Source: Methylobacterium amylolyticum
GTDB taxonomy: Bacteria; Pseudomonadota; Alphaproteobacteria; Rhizobiales; Beijerinckiaceae
Length of the DNA: 64,000 nucleotides
Assembly (NCBI RefSeq): GCF_030700245.1
Contig: NZ_JAUYZI010000017.1
Coordinates: forward strand, 1 to 64,000
Direction of reading: 5' to 3'
Both the position numbers and the translations under genes were made by a program. Shown in pieces: positions 1 to 8,835 of the stretch; within the stretch, counting starts at the first letter, position 1; every line of letters starts with the position of its first letter. The notes under the pieces are model-generated. The model searched no databases. It had not been told where the DNA came from and was given only the letters and a program-made list of their open reading frames with translations.

Positions 1-94
1 ATCGTGGGCCGCGCTGCCCGGCCCGGCCGCCAGGGATCAGATCCCGCAGGCGCTCCCACTGGTCGTCGCGCAGGCCATCCGGGTCGTGGCTCAT
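1..94 (-). CDS. IS5-family transposase, N-terminal part (runs off the window)
   Basis: Reading leftward from an ATG at 94, the 31 codons inside the window encode a start (MSHDPDGLRDDQWERLRDL) followed by a glycine- and arginine-rich stretch. This is the typical beginning of IS5/IS427-group transposases, whose N-terminal DUF4096-like domain carries the conserved D-x-Q-W-x-x-L pattern seen here. The catalytic DDE domain would lie outside the window. The protein would cut and rejoin the element ends. Family recognition is from memory of this N-terminal pattern, so the family is fairly sure and the exact element is not. Confidence 0.65.
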   Translation of the reverse strand, partial: MSHDPDGLRDDQWERLRDLIPGGRAGQRGPR

Positions 95-175
95 CCAGGC
101 CGATCTCCAAAATCAGCCTTGAATCACAACCTCATGCCTCGCAAAACCCGCCCCCTCAGAAATCGTCACTACGCC
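1..175 (-). mobile_element. IS5-family insertion sequence, terminal fragment
   Basis: The first 175 bases look like one end of an IS5-family (IS427-like) element cut by the window edge. The start of its transposase reads leftward from 94. The presumed terminal inverted repeat, read on the minus strand, begins GGGCGTAGTGACG at about 175. It abuts a CTAG tetranucleotide, and CTAG-like targets are usual for the IS427 subgroup. The outer boundary is inferred from that CTAG and from where the palindromic repeat begins; the other end is outside the window. Confidence 0.6.
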
Positions 176-218
176 CTAGAGCCGTGCACGATTGCAACGC
201 GATCGGGAACGGCTCTAG
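176..218. repeat. Palindromic dispersed repeat, copy 1
   Basis: A 43-bp inverted repeat with perfect 10-bp outer arms (CTAGAGCCGT and ACGGCTCTAG), an internal 3-nt mismatch, an inner CGAT/ATCG stem and the loop TGCAACGCG. A second copy lies at 19822-19862 with the same interior but a different outer stem that still pairs. It could fold as a cruciform or as an RNA hairpin. Confidence 0.8.
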
Positions 219-278
219 TCGTGGTGGAAAGGCCCACCCTGCACTAACTCTCGACCCGGACCACCCCGTGGGGGCCGA

Positions 279-398
279 TCAGGACGCGACCAGCAGAAGG
301 CACGCTGCGCCGAGCTTGAGCGCGAGGGGCCAGGGCAACGGCCCGATCACCCGCGCGACGACGTAGAGGGCCGGCAGGACGAAGATCAGGTGGATCAT
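279..398 (-). pseudogene. N-terminal remnant of a membrane metallophosphoesterase
   Basis: A 39-codon open frame from ATG 398 to a TGA at 279-281 encodes a hydrophobic peptide beginning MIHLIFVLPALYVVARV. This resembles the N-terminal membrane segment of alphaproteobacterial YaeI-type metallophosphoesterases. The catalytic domain is missing; the frame ends and is followed by the palindromic repeat and the IS5-like end. It is therefore best read as the leftover start of a gene whose remainder was deleted or displaced. The resemblance is from memory. A genuine short membrane peptide is the alternative. Confidence 0.4.
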
Positions 399-976
399 GG
401 GCGGCTACATGGGCCGGTCGCCGCCCTGCGGCAAAGCCTCGGGCCGCGGTGTCCGCACGGCCCCGGCAGGCCTTTTGGAGGACCAGCCGGACGGCGGGCC
501 GTCCGATGCTCGCCGAGGCGGCCGGGTCCCCGGGTGCGGTGGACCGGCACCGCCCCGCCGGGGAGCATGGCTCCACGTTCTTGGGCGCCCTCCGGCGACC
601 GATTGTCCTCGACCGGCGCGCAGGCCCCGCCCCGGGTGCCGGCATTCGCGTCCGGTCGATCCCCGGCCGTGTCCGCTTCGGAGGATCGCGGCGCTCGCCC
701 AGAGCGGCCGGGACGGCGCGTTGCGGAACGTCCGCTTGCCGGCGGCGGGTTGACTTCCGCTCTCCACACCGAGCCGAAGGTGCCGGACGGCGGGCGCGTG
801 GCCGCGGGTGGGACGCTCTGCCGGCGCTCCGCGGGCCCGGCTCAGGGCGACGGCGCTCCCGGGAGGGGACGGGTTGCCGCACTCCGCCCCCTGCCCCTGC
901 GCACCCGGCCGGCGCGGTGGGTCCGTCGCGATTTCATCCGGGACACAACTGGAGCCTGCACTAGGTACGGCCTCGC
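399..976. other. Intergenic stretch without a supportable gene
   Basis: Several overlapping open frames exist on both strands here, but all are arginine- and proline-rich translations of very GC-rich sequence, with no ribosome site or recognisable domain. This stretch probably holds the promoter of the rightward transporter gene. I see no clear hairpin terminator. Confidence 0.6.
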
Positions 977-2209
977 ATGAGCACTCCCGACGCGCCGTCG
1001 CGCGGCGGCCACCGGGCCCGCGGCGGGCCGGCGGCCCTGCTGTTCGCCACGATGTTCCCGCAGACCGCCCTGTCGATGCTGAGCCTCGCCCCGCCGGTGA
1101 TGGCCGGGGCAGTGGCGCGCGACTACGGACTGCCGACGGAGATCGCCGGGGCCTATTCGGGCCTCGTCTACGCCTTCGTGCTGCTCGGCAACCTCGCCGC
1201 CGCGCCGCTGATCCAGCGCTTCGGGCCCCTGCGGCTGAGCTTCGCCTGCGTGGCCGGGGGCGCGCTGGGGCTCGCCCTGTTCGGCGTCGCCGGCGTCCCC
1301 GGGCTGCTCGCGGGCGCCGTGCTGATCGGGCTGTGCTACGGGCCGCTGACCCCCGCGAGCTCGCAGGCGATGGCCCACCAGGCCGGCTCGCCCTCCTTCG
1401 TGCTGATCGTGTCGATCCGCCAGACCAGCGTGCCGCTCGGCGGGGTGCTCGCGGGCTTCGTGGTTCCGCCGCTGCTGCCGCGGCTCGGCTGGGGGGAGAC
1501 CTGCGTGGCGCTGGCCGTGGGCAGCCTCGCCGCCGCCCTGGTGTTCGCGGCGGCTTCGCCCTTGGTCCGGGCCGAGCGCCCCGCGGGCGGGTCGTTCCGC
1601 GGCCGCCGGATCCTCGACCCGCTGCGGCTCATCTTCCACCGGCCGGCGCTGCTGCGGCTGGCGCTCGCCTCGGCGATCTTCGGGGCGACCCAGCTCGTGC
1701 TGAGCGCCTTCCTCGTGGTCTACCTCGTTGGCAGCGTCGGGCACGACCTCGTCACCGCCGGGGTGCTGCTCTCGGCGAGCCAGATCGCCGGCATCCTCGG
1801 GCGCCCCGCCTGGGGCTACGTCGCGGACCGGACCCAGGCGTCCCGCCGGGTGCTCGTCGGCCTCAGCCTCTGCATGGCGGGAAGCTGCCTGTTCGCCGCC
1901 GCGCTCGCGGCCGTCGGCCCCTCGCCGCTGTCGATGCTGGCGGCGGTCGTGTTCGGCGCCACCGCCACCGGCTGGAACGGCGTGTTCCTGGCCGAGATCA
2001 TGGGCGCGGTCGCCCCCGCCGAGGTCGGCGCGGCCACGAGCGGCGGGCTGCTGTTCACCTATGGCGGCATCGTCGTCGGGCCGGCCCTGTTCGGGGCGCT
2101 CGCCCACGCGGCGGGCTTCCCGGCGGCGTTCGCGGTGCTCGCCCTCTGCACCCTCGGCGCGGCGGTGCTGGTCGGCGCGGGCTCCGGCCCGCGGCGGGCC
2201 GCCGGCTGA
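977..2209 (+). CDS. Major facilitator superfamily (MFS) transporter
   Basis: A 410-residue inner-membrane protein with about twelve hydrophobic segments arranged as two six-helix halves, joined by a polar loop around residues 200-215 (RAERPAGGSFRGRR). The basic loop between helices 2 and 3 of the second half (YVADRTQASRR) fits the MFS signature loop. Length and layout match proton-driven MFS permeases; the substrate cannot be read from the sequence. The ATG at 977 is the first start before the first helix, without a strong Shine-Dalgarno site. A glutathione transferase gene follows after 38 bp on the same strand, so the two may be co-transcribed. Confidence 0.85.
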   Translation: MSTPDAPSRGGHRARGGPAALLFATMFPQTALSMLSLAPPVMAGAVARDYGLPTEIAGAYSGLVYAFVLLGNLAAAPLIQRFGPLRLSFACVAGGALGLALFGVAGVPGLLAGAVLIGLCYGPLTPASSQAMAHQAGSPSFVLIVSIRQTSVPLGGVLAGFVVPPLLPRLGWGETCVALAVGSLAAALVFAAASPLVRAERPAGGSFRGRRILDPLRLIFHRPALLRLALASAIFGATQLVLSAFLVVYLVGSVGHDLVTAGVLLSASQIAGILGRPAWGYVADRTQASRRVLVGLSLCMAGSCLFAAALAAVGPSPLSMLAAVVFGATATGWNGVFLAEIMGAVAPAEVGAATSGGLLFTYGGIVVGPALFGALAHAAGFPAAFAVLALCTLGAAVLVGAGSGPRRAAG

Positions 2210-2247
2210 GGCCTCCCGATCCCCCCATGAAACCCGAGGAGAGCACG

Positions 2248-2868
2248 ATGATCGACCTCTACGCCTGGGACACGCCGAACGGACGCAAGATCAGCGTCGC
2301 CCTGGAGGAGATGGGCCTGCCCTACCGGGTGCACCCCGTCGACATCACGGCGGGCGCCCAGCACGAGCCCGCCTTCCTGGCGATCAGCCCCAACAACCGC
2401 ATCCCGGCGATCGTCGACCCCGACGGGCCGGACGGCGCGGCGATCTCGGTGTTCGAGTCCGGCGCCATCCTGCTCTACCTCGCCGAGAAGACCGGCCGAT
2501 TCCTGCCCGCGGACCGGCGCCAGCGCGTCGCCGTGCTGGAATGGCTGATGTGGCAGATGGGCGGCTTCGGGCCGATGCCGGGGCAGGTCCACCACTTCCT
2601 CGGCGTGGCCGAGGCCGACCGCGCCTACGGGCTGGAGCGCTACACGCAGGAGACGCGCCGGCTCTACGGGGTGCTCGACCGGCGGCTGGGCGGCGCCGAG
2701 TACGTGGCGGGCGCCCTGTCGATCGCGGATTTCGCGATCCTCGGCTGGGCGTGGCGGCACGAGCGCCACCGGGTCGATCTGGCCGACTTCCCCCACGTGC
2801 GACGCTGGTACGCGGCGCTGATGGCCCGGCCCGGCGTCGCCCGCGGCTTCGCCGTCCCCTTGCGCTGA
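2248..2868 (+). CDS. Glutathione S-transferase family protein (YfcG/Ure2p-like)
   Basis: A 206-residue cytosolic protein. Residues 1-80 form a thioredoxin-like N-terminal domain with the TPNGRKISVALEEMGLPY segment and an SVFESGAILLYLAEKTG motif that binds the gamma-glutamyl group in nu-class (YfcG/YghU) enzymes. An all-helical C-terminal domain follows. Such proteins conjugate or reduce disulfides with glutathione. The ATG at 2248 is preferred over the one at 2227 because GAGGAG (2235-2240) sits seven bases upstream of it. It lies just downstream of the MFS gene, and a joint stress-response role is only a guess. Confidence 0.88.
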   Translation: MIDLYAWDTPNGRKISVALEEMGLPYRVHPVDITAGAQHEPAFLAISPNNRIPAIVDPDGPDGAAISVFESGAILLYLAEKTGRFLPADRRQRVAVLEWLMWQMGGFGPMPGQVHHFLGVAEADRAYGLERYTQETRRLYGVLDRRLGGAEYVAGALSIADFAILGWAWRHERHRVDLADFPHVRRWYAALMARPGVARGFAVPLR

Positions 2869-2892
2869 GCGTGACTTGGTGTTGAGGCGCCC

Positions 2893-4968
2893 TCAGCGCG
2901 CGACGGCGTCGAGGGCCTCCTCGTCGCACAGGATCTTGGCCGCGCGCGCGAACTCCGCGCGCAGGGCCGCGTCGCCCGCGTGCGGCGGACGCTCGGCCGG
3001 GCCCCCCGCCATGTAGTGCCGGCCGAACACGCGCATCACGTGGGCGACGCCGCTGTCCGACACCGAGCGCAGGTCGTCCTGGAAGTACCGCCCGCCGTTC
3101 TGCCACGTGGTGATGATCTCGTAGGACGGGAAGTAGTCCACCTCCGCGTGCGCCCGGCAGACCTCGCCGACCGCGGCCCGCAGGGCGGACTTGCTGTAGG
3201 TGGTCGAGACCAGCACGTGCCGGTTCTCGTAGGTCGCCACCAGCGGCACCGGCGAGACGGTGAGCAGCATCTTGAGGCCGGGGTTGCGGGCGCGGACGAA
3301 GGCGATGAACGCCGACAGGTCCGCCTGCACCTCGGCGGCATTCATGTTGGCGAACCGGTACGGGGCCGGGTCCGGCGGCGCCGCGACGACGCCGGGCGCC
3401 ACCGGGAACACCGCCCCGTCGCGGGTCGATTCCCAGATCTCCGTCAGGCCGACGGTGAAGATGAACAGGTCGCTCTCCTCGAACATCCGCCGCACGGCGG
3501 CGAGATGGCCCGGCAGCGCCCGGACCACGTCCGCCTCCGCCGCGTAGCCCGCGGGCTCGACCTGCGGCCGGAACGGATCGACCCAGCGCCCGTCGGGCCG
3601 CAGCCACGCGGTGTCGCGGGGCTGGAACTCGCCGTAGGCGCGCCGGGCGAGCTGGAGGAGCTGCCGGGCGCTGTAGAGGTTGCCGAACCGGGCGCTGAAC
3701 AGCTCCGCCCCGTCCGGGCCCGGCTCGGTCACGTGGTAGTTGAAGCCCCGATCGATCAGGGTGCGGGCGATGTGCTGCGCGAAGCAGCTCCCGGCGGTGG
3801 CGATCCGGTCCCGGGGGGCGAGCCGGAACGCGGGGGCGGCCACGGGATCGAGGTCGGCCGGCGCCACCCCGGCGACCGCCCGGCGCCAGAACTGCCGGTC
3901 CGGCAGCCGCGCGTAGGGGTTGGCGCCGCGCGGGGCGGCCTTGGCGACCAGGGTCTCGAGGTCGCGGTAGCGGTCCGCCTGCGCGGTCAGCCGGTCCGCC
4001 CGGATCTCGGAGCGGGGATGGCCGCCGTACATGGCGAAGCTCCCGGCGACGAAGCCGTCGAGGTCGAGGAAGCGGCCGGGCAGGCCCGAGGTCTTGAAGA
4101 CGTAGTCGCCCGCCACGCCGAGCCGCTCGGCGATCGCCGGGTAGACCGGCCAGATCGGGCCCGACAGCAGCGGGTCGGGCAGGAACCGCTCGGGCCCGCG
4201 CACGGCCGGCGCCAGCCCCGCGGCGGCGAGGACGCCCTCGGCCACGCGGGCGACCACCGCCAGATGGGGGTGGTTGATCGTGTGGCAGAACGGGGCGCGG
4301 GCCTTGGCCTCGGCCAGCAGCGCCGCCCCGTCGAGGCCCGCCCGGTCGCAGTCCTCGACGAAGTGCGCGTCGGCGCTCGCGGCGTAGGCGAAGTAGCCGA
4401 GCCGGTCGAACACCGCCTCGTGGAACAGGCCGACCGTCTGGGCGACCGTCAGGCCGCGCAGCCAGCCGTAGAGCATCAGGGCCGAGCTGTAATCGTGGAG
4501 CGGCGTCCGCACCGGCAGCTCGCCGGCCCGGGCGTAGACGAGGTCGGGATGGAAGCCCGCATACAGGAAGGTCGGCCAGCTCCGCACCTGGCCGGCCAGC
4601 CGCGGCGGGATGATCTCCGGGTTGTCCGCCAGCCCTGAGAACTCGGTCTGGAGCAGGATCAGGTCGCTGCGCGTGGCCGGCTCGTGGCTCGACAGGCCGA
4701 GATGGACCCCGTGGACCTCGGCGTCGGGCAGCATCGCGCTCAGGCACTGCGCCAGCATCGGGGCCTGGCAATTGCCGAGCACCGTGATCCGCCGCGACGG
4801 CTCGCGCGCCGGGCCGGCCACCTGGAGCCGTCCTTCCCGCCGCCCGAAACGCTCGAAATGCAGTCGTGCCGGCGCGCCGGAAGCCTTCACATCGGGATTG
4901 GCGGTCAGATACCGCGCGTCGTCGAAATTCTCGTCGGTCGCGAGCTCGAAGGGATCGCTGGAGATCAT
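2893..4968 (-). CDS. WcbI-like plus GSCFA-domain protein
   Basis: A 691-residue protein with two domains related to capsule or glycan modification. An N-terminal part (about residues 60-330) starts with ITVLGNCQAPMLAQCL, the glycine-asparagine-cysteine signature of WcbI-type putative acetyltransferases. A C-terminal GSCFA domain begins at about residue 390 with AGSCFAQHIAR, resembling the SGNH/GDSL hydrolase block I. A later ITTWQNGGRYFQDDLRSVS segment is also conserved in that family. It is probably an O-acyl transferase or esterase acting on surface polysaccharide. No glycan operon surrounds it. Domain identity is confident; reaction and substrate are inference. Confidence 0.8.
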   Translation of the reverse strand: MISSDPFELATDENFDDARYLTANPDVKASGAPARLHFERFGRREGRLQVAGPAREPSRRITVLGNCQAPMLAQCLSAMLPDAEVHGVHLGLSSHEPATRSDLILLQTEFSGLADNPEIIPPRLAGQVRSWPTFLYAGFHPDLVYARAGELPVRTPLHDYSSALMLYGWLRGLTVAQTVGLFHEAVFDRLGYFAYAASADAHFVEDCDRAGLDGAALLAEAKARAPFCHTINHPHLAVVARVAEGVLAAAGLAPAVRGPERFLPDPLLSGPIWPVYPAIAERLGVAGDYVFKTSGLPGRFLDLDGFVAGSFAMYGGHPRSEIRADRLTAQADRYRDLETLVAKAAPRGANPYARLPDRQFWRRAVAGVAPADLDPVAAPAFRLAPRDRIATAGSCFAQHIARTLIDRGFNYHVTEPGPDGAELFSARFGNLYSARQLLQLARRAYGEFQPRDTAWLRPDGRWVDPFRPQVEPAGYAAEADVVRALPGHLAAVRRMFEESDLFIFTVGLTEIWESTRDGAVFPVAPGVVAAPPDPAPYRFANMNAAEVQADLSAFIAFVRARNPGLKMLLTVSPVPLVATYENRHVLVSTTYSKSALRAAVGEVCRAHAEVDYFPSYEIITTWQNGGRYFQDDLRSVSDSGVAHVMRVFGRHYMAGGPAERPPHAGDAALRAEFARAAKILCDEEALDAVAR

Positions 4969-5290
4969 CGCGTCGATCCGATGTGCTGCTCAAAACCCCG
5001 ACGCACGGTGTAATACGATCTCGGCATCGCGGCCTGAGCCATCCGGGCTGGCGTTCTCGCAATCATGGCCGGGTCGCGGCGCGCCGAGGATTGAGAAAAC
5101 ACGGTTGTCATCATTGCAAGATCCAACCCACGGTGGTTCGATCCTGGGGCGGTGTTATGCGCCGCCCCGGCCTGATCTTCAAGGAGCGGGCCCGCATGGC
5201 TCCTGAGCGCGCCGCTTTAGAATCCCCGTAGGTGCCTGCGACGGCAGGAGGTTTTGGCAATGCGTGCCTTCGGCACCGGCGCCGGGCGCG
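4969..5290. other. Intergenic stretch between two leftward genes
   Basis: About 320 bases between the GSCFA gene and the bestrophin-like gene. It has lower GC near 5090-5140 (TTGAGAAAACACGGTTG), plausible as the promoter of the GSCFA gene, and no open frame I can support. Confidence 0.5.
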
Positions 5291-6205
5291 CTACCGCAGC
5301 CGGTGGCGCTCCGGCGCCAGCGGGTCCGGCACCGGCTCCCCGAGCGCGGCGTGGACGACCCGGTCGACCGCCCGCACCAGCGCGTCGAGCGGCAGGTCGT
5401 TCGGCTCCAGGCCGAACGGCTCCTCCAGCTCGTCGCCGAGCGCGTCGAGGCCGAAGAAGGTGTAGGCCACGAGGCCGACGATCACCGGCGTCCCCCAGCC
5501 GAGCGCCCCCGAGAGGCCGACCGGCAGCAGCAGGCAGTAGAGCCACGCCGTGCGGTAGACGAGCAGCGAGTAGGCGAACGGCACCGGCGTGTTCTCGATG
5601 CGCTCGCACACCGTGTGCATCTCCGACAGGCGCGCGATCTTCCGCTCCAGGATCGCGAACGCCACGTCGGTCAGCGCGCCCGCCCGGGCGAGCGCGGCCA
5701 GCTCCGCGGTCGTCGCCGTGAGCGCCGATTCCATCGGGCTCGGGCAATGGGCGGGGGGCGGCCCGTCGGGCAGGCGGGCGGCCACCGCCGCGGCCTCGTC
5801 CCCGCCGCGCAGGCGCGCCCGCAGGCCGTGGGCGAAAGCGGAGACGCCCCGCAGCGCCCGCGCCCGCGCGGCGGCCTGCGCCGGGTCCGGCAGCAGCGCC
5901 GTCAGCGCCCGCGCGAGGCCCCGCGCCTCGGAGATCACCGTCCCCCAGGCTTTGCGCGCCTCCCACCAGCGGTCGTAGCAGGCGTTGTTGCGGAAGCTGG
6001 AGAAGATCGACAGCGCGACCCCCACCACCGTGAACGGCGCCACCCCCGCCGCCACCGGGAACAGCGCCGGCCAGCGCCCCTCCGCCGCCACCACGAGGCA
6101 GGACACGGCGACGATCCCGGCGAGCTTCGGCGCCACCCGCGGCAGGATCGAGCCGCGCAGGGTGAACAGCAGCGTGAACAGCCCGGGCCGCGTGCGGACG
6201 ATCAT
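5291..6205 (-). CDS. Bestrophin-like chloride channel family protein
   Basis: A 304-residue membrane protein of the bestrophin/UPF0187 (YneE-like) family. It shows the family pattern: hydrophobic segments near residues 25-65, an SSFRNNACYDRWWEARKAWG block after the second helix (N-x-x-x-x-R-W-W-E-A is the hallmark), an acidic and amphipathic cytosolic middle, a second pair of helices around residues 215-255, and a GLDALGDELEEPFGLEPNDLPLD end segment. Bacterial homologues form pentameric anion or cation channels. The gene stands between intergenic stretches, and no Shine-Dalgarno site is obvious before ATG 6205. Confidence 0.88.
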   Translation of the reverse strand: MIVRTRPGLFTLLFTLRGSILPRVAPKLAGIVAVSCLVVAAEGRWPALFPVAAGVAPFTVVGVALSIFSSFRNNACYDRWWEARKAWGTVISEARGLARALTALLPDPAQAAARARALRGVSAFAHGLRARLRGGDEAAAVAARLPDGPPPAHCPSPMESALTATTAELAALARAGALTDVAFAILERKIARLSEMHTVCERIENTPVPFAYSLLVYRTAWLYCLLLPVGLSGALGWGTPVIVGLVAYTFFGLDALGDELEEPFGLEPNDLPLDALVRAVDRVVHAALGEPVPDPLAPERHRLR

Positions 6206-6280
6206 GTTTTTGGGACTTGGCGTGGCGGGTCGGGAAACGTCGGGTGGGCTTCGAGGCTCTGTCGGCCGGTCCGAAAAACA

Positions 6281-7198
6281 TCAATCCGGCGGCCACAGCC
6301 ACGCCGCGCCGCGCACCCCGGAGGCGTCGCCGTGCCGGCTCAGCCGCACCGGCGTGTCGGCCGCGTCGGCGAACAGGTGCGGGCGCATCGCCCCGGGGAG
6401 CGCCTCGGCCAGCCTCGGCAGCCGCGACAGGCCGCCCCCCAGCACGATCACGTCCGGGTCGAGCAGGTTGACGACCACCGCCGCCGCCCGGCCCAGCCGG
6501 TCGAGATGGTCGGCCAGCGTTTTTTTGGACCTGTCATCGCCCACTGCGGCTGCCGCGGCGATGGCCTCCGCGGTGAGGGTGTTCCCGGTGCGCCGGGCGT
6601 GGTCGGCGGCGAGCCCGGGACCCGAGACCCAGGCCTCGACGCAGCCGTGCCGGCCGCACCAGCAGGCCGGGCCGGGCCGCTCGTCGTCGCGGGGGGCCGG
6701 CAGCGGCCCGTGCCCCCACTCCCCGGCGATGCCGTTGCGGCCGGGCCAGACCCGGCCGTCGAGGGCGAGCCCCGAGCCGACGCCGGTGCCGAGGATCACC
6801 GCCCAGACCACGCGGCAGCCCGCGCCCGCCCCGTCCGCGGCCTCGGAGACCGCGAGGCAGTCGGCGTCGTTGGCGACCCGCACCGGCCGGTCGAGCCGGC
6901 GGCCGAGATCGGCGGCGAAGGGGTGGCCGTTCAGCCAATGCGAGTTGGCGTTGCGCACGCGGCCCGTGGCCGGGGAGAGGCTGCCCGGCATGCCGACGCC
7001 GACCCGGCAGGGGCCGCCGGCCTCGGCCTCCAGGCGCTGGACCAGCCCGGCCAGCGCCTCCAGGGTGGCGGGGTAGTCCCCCCGCGGCGCCGGGATCCGG
7101 GCCTCGGCGCGCGTCCCGCCGCCGGGATCGAGCACGATCCCGGCGATCTTGGTGCCGCCGAGGTCGATCCCGAGGCGCGGGGCCCCCGCCCGCCCCAC
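6281..7198 (-). CDS. ROK-family sugar kinase
   Basis: A 305-residue cytosolic kinase starting at a GTG that shares its first base with the stop codon of the upstream dctA gene (TAGTG overlap), so translation is likely coupled. It has the ATP-binding start LGIDLGGTKIAGIVLD, an NDADC segment with the catalytic aspartate, and the ROK zinc site H-x(n)-CWCGRHGCVE. Family members phosphorylate fructose, glucose, N-acetylglucosamine or N-acetylmannosamine; which sugar is used here is not readable. Pairing with a C4-dicarboxylate carrier is unusual. Confidence 0.88.
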   Translation of the reverse strand: MGRAGAPRLGIDLGGTKIAGIVLDPGGGTRAEARIPAPRGDYPATLEALAGLVQRLEAEAGGPCRVGVGMPGSLSPATGRVRNANSHWLNGHPFAADLGRRLDRPVRVANDADCLAVSEAADGAGAGCRVVWAVILGTGVGSGLALDGRVWPGRNGIAGEWGHGPLPAPRDDERPGPACWCGRHGCVEAWVSGPGLAADHARRTGNTLTAEAIAAAAAVGDDRSKKTLADHLDRLGRAAAVVVNLLDPDVIVLGGGLSRLPRLAEALPGAMRPHLFADAADTPVRLSRHGDASGVRGAAWLWPPD

Positions 7199-8580
7199 TA
7201 CTCGGCCGCGGCGACCTTCGGGGCGGCCGGGTCGTCGTCCATGGTCGGCGCGTGGTCGCTGATGTCGGTGCCGATCGAGACCGGGTGCGACATCACCTCG
7301 GCGAGCTTGCGCGTGTCGAGTTCGCCCTCCCAGCGGGAGACCACCACCGTGGCGACGCCGTTGCCGATCAGGTTGGTGAGCGCCCGGCACTCGGACATGA
7401 ACTTGTCGACGCCGAGCACCAGGGTCATCGCCGCCACCGGCACCGGGGTGCCGGGGATGGCGGCGAGCGTCGCGGCGAGCGTGATGAAGCCCGCGCCGGT
7501 CACCCCCGAGGCGCCCTTCGAGGTCAGCATCGCCACGAGGAAGATCGTCGCGTACTGCCCCCAGGAGAGGTCCGCGCCCACCGCCTGCGCCAGGAACAGG
7601 GTGGTGAGCGTCATGTAGATGTTGGTGCCGTCGAGGTTGAACGAGTACCCGGTCGGGATGACGAGGCCGACCACCGAATCGGAGGCGCCGAGCCGCTTCA
7701 TCTTGGTCATCATGTGCGGCAGCACCGTCTCGGAGGACGACGTGCCGAGCACGATCAGGAGCTCGTCCTTGATGTAGGCCAGGAACTTGAAGATCGAGAA
7801 CCCGCACACCGCCGCGATGCCGCCGAGCACCACGAAGATGAACAGCAGCGAGGTGGTGTAGAACGTGCCCACCAGCCACGCGAGGTCGATGACCTTGCCG
7901 ATGCCGTACTGGCCGACCGTGAACGCCATGGCGCCGAACGCGCCGATCGGCGCGAGCTTCACGATGATGCCGATGATGCGGAAGAACACCTGCCCCGCCG
8001 CGTCGATGCCGTGGGTGATGCCCTCCCCCGCCTTGCCCATGCCGGTGAGCACGCAGCCGGTCAGGATCGAGACCAGCAGCACCTGCAGCAGGTCGCCGTC
8101 GGCCAGCGCGTGGAAGAAGCTCTTCGGGATGATCGCCAGCAGGTGGGCGACGGTCGAGTCGTTGGCCGCCATCTTGGCGTAGCCCTCGACCGCCTTGCCG
8201 TCGAGCTTGGTCGGATCCGCGCCGAAGCCGGCGCCCGGCCGGACCACCTCGCCGACGATGATGCCGATGAGCAGCGCGAAGCTCGACACCACCTCGAAGT
8301 AGATCAGCGCCTTCAGGCCGACGCGGCCGACCTTCTTCAGGTCGCCGATCGAGGCGATGCCGTGCACGATGGTGCAGAAGATGATCGGCGCGATCATCAT
8401 CTTGATCAGTGCGATGAAGCCGTCGCCGAGCCACTTCATCGACTTGCCCCAGTCGGGGCTGAGGTAGCCGAGCAGGATGCCGAGCGCGATCGCGATCAGC
8501 ACCTGGATGTAGAGGACCCTGTACCACGGCTCCTTGTGGGCCGCGGCGCCGGTGCCGGTCGCCTGGATCGCCTGCGCCAT
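7198..8580 (-). CDS. dctA: C4-dicarboxylate:cation symporter DctA
   Basis: A 460-residue member of the dicarboxylate/amino acid:cation symporter family. It imports succinate, fumarate and malate across the inner membrane. It shows the family's serine-rich hairpin ([11 protein letters not shown]), the [15 protein letters not shown] motif, the second hairpin with [13 protein letters not shown], and the helix 8 signature [16 protein letters not shown]. About eight membrane segments and two re-entrant loops are expected. Length is normal. It is the first gene of a leftward pair whose second gene is a ROK kinase. Divergent L,D-transpeptidase transcription starts 256 bp upstream. Confidence 0.95.
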   Translation of the reverse strand: MAQAIQATGTGAAAHKEPWYRVLYIQVLIAIALGILLGYLSPDWGKSMKWLGDGFIALIKMMIAPIIFCTIVHGIASIGDLKKVGRVGLKALIYFEVVSSFALLIGIIVGEVVRPGAGFGADPTKLDGKAVEGYAKMAANDSTVAHLLAIIPKSFFHALADGDLLQVLLVSILTGCVLTGMGKAGEGITHGIDAAGQVFFRIIGIIVKLAPIGAFGAMAFTVGQYGIGKVIDLAWLVGTFYTTSLLFIFVVLGGIAAVCGFSIFKFLAYIKDELLIVLGTSSSETVLPHMMTKMKRLGASDSVVGLVIPTGYSFNLDGTNIYMTLTTLFLAQAVGADLSWGQYATIFLVAMLTSKGASGVTGAGFITLAATLAAIPGTPVPVAAMTLVLGVDKFMSECRALTNLIGNGVATVVVSRWEGELDTRKLAEVMSHPVSIGTDISDHAPTMDDDPAAPKVAAAE

Positions 8581-8835
8581 ATCTGATTACCTTGACTTGC
8601 GCGGGTCCCCGCGCTCCTCCCATTGCGCGGGACGCTAGCGGGAAACCCGGGCCGTCTCAACGCCGGCTCAGCAGTCCGGCCCCGCTCTCGCGTGACAAAA
8701 ACCTGTCGATCTCGGGACGGATGTGCTTCCTCGGGCGTGGCAGGACGGCGACGCTGTCGGGGCGGCCGAATCGTGGACGCCGCCGGACCTTGGCGTCCGC
8801 CCGACAGCCCCACGTTCAGCGTCCGGAGGCCCCAA

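Noticed and set aside
390..980. Several open frames of 100-200 codons on both strands
   Set aside because: All are overlapping, arginine/proline-rich and without ribosome sites or recognisable domains.
2384..5062. An 892-residue leftward open frame
   Set aside because: It is an alternative frame of the GSCFA gene; the translation is arginine/proline-rich with no domain, while the 691-residue frame carries the WcbI and GSCFA motifs.
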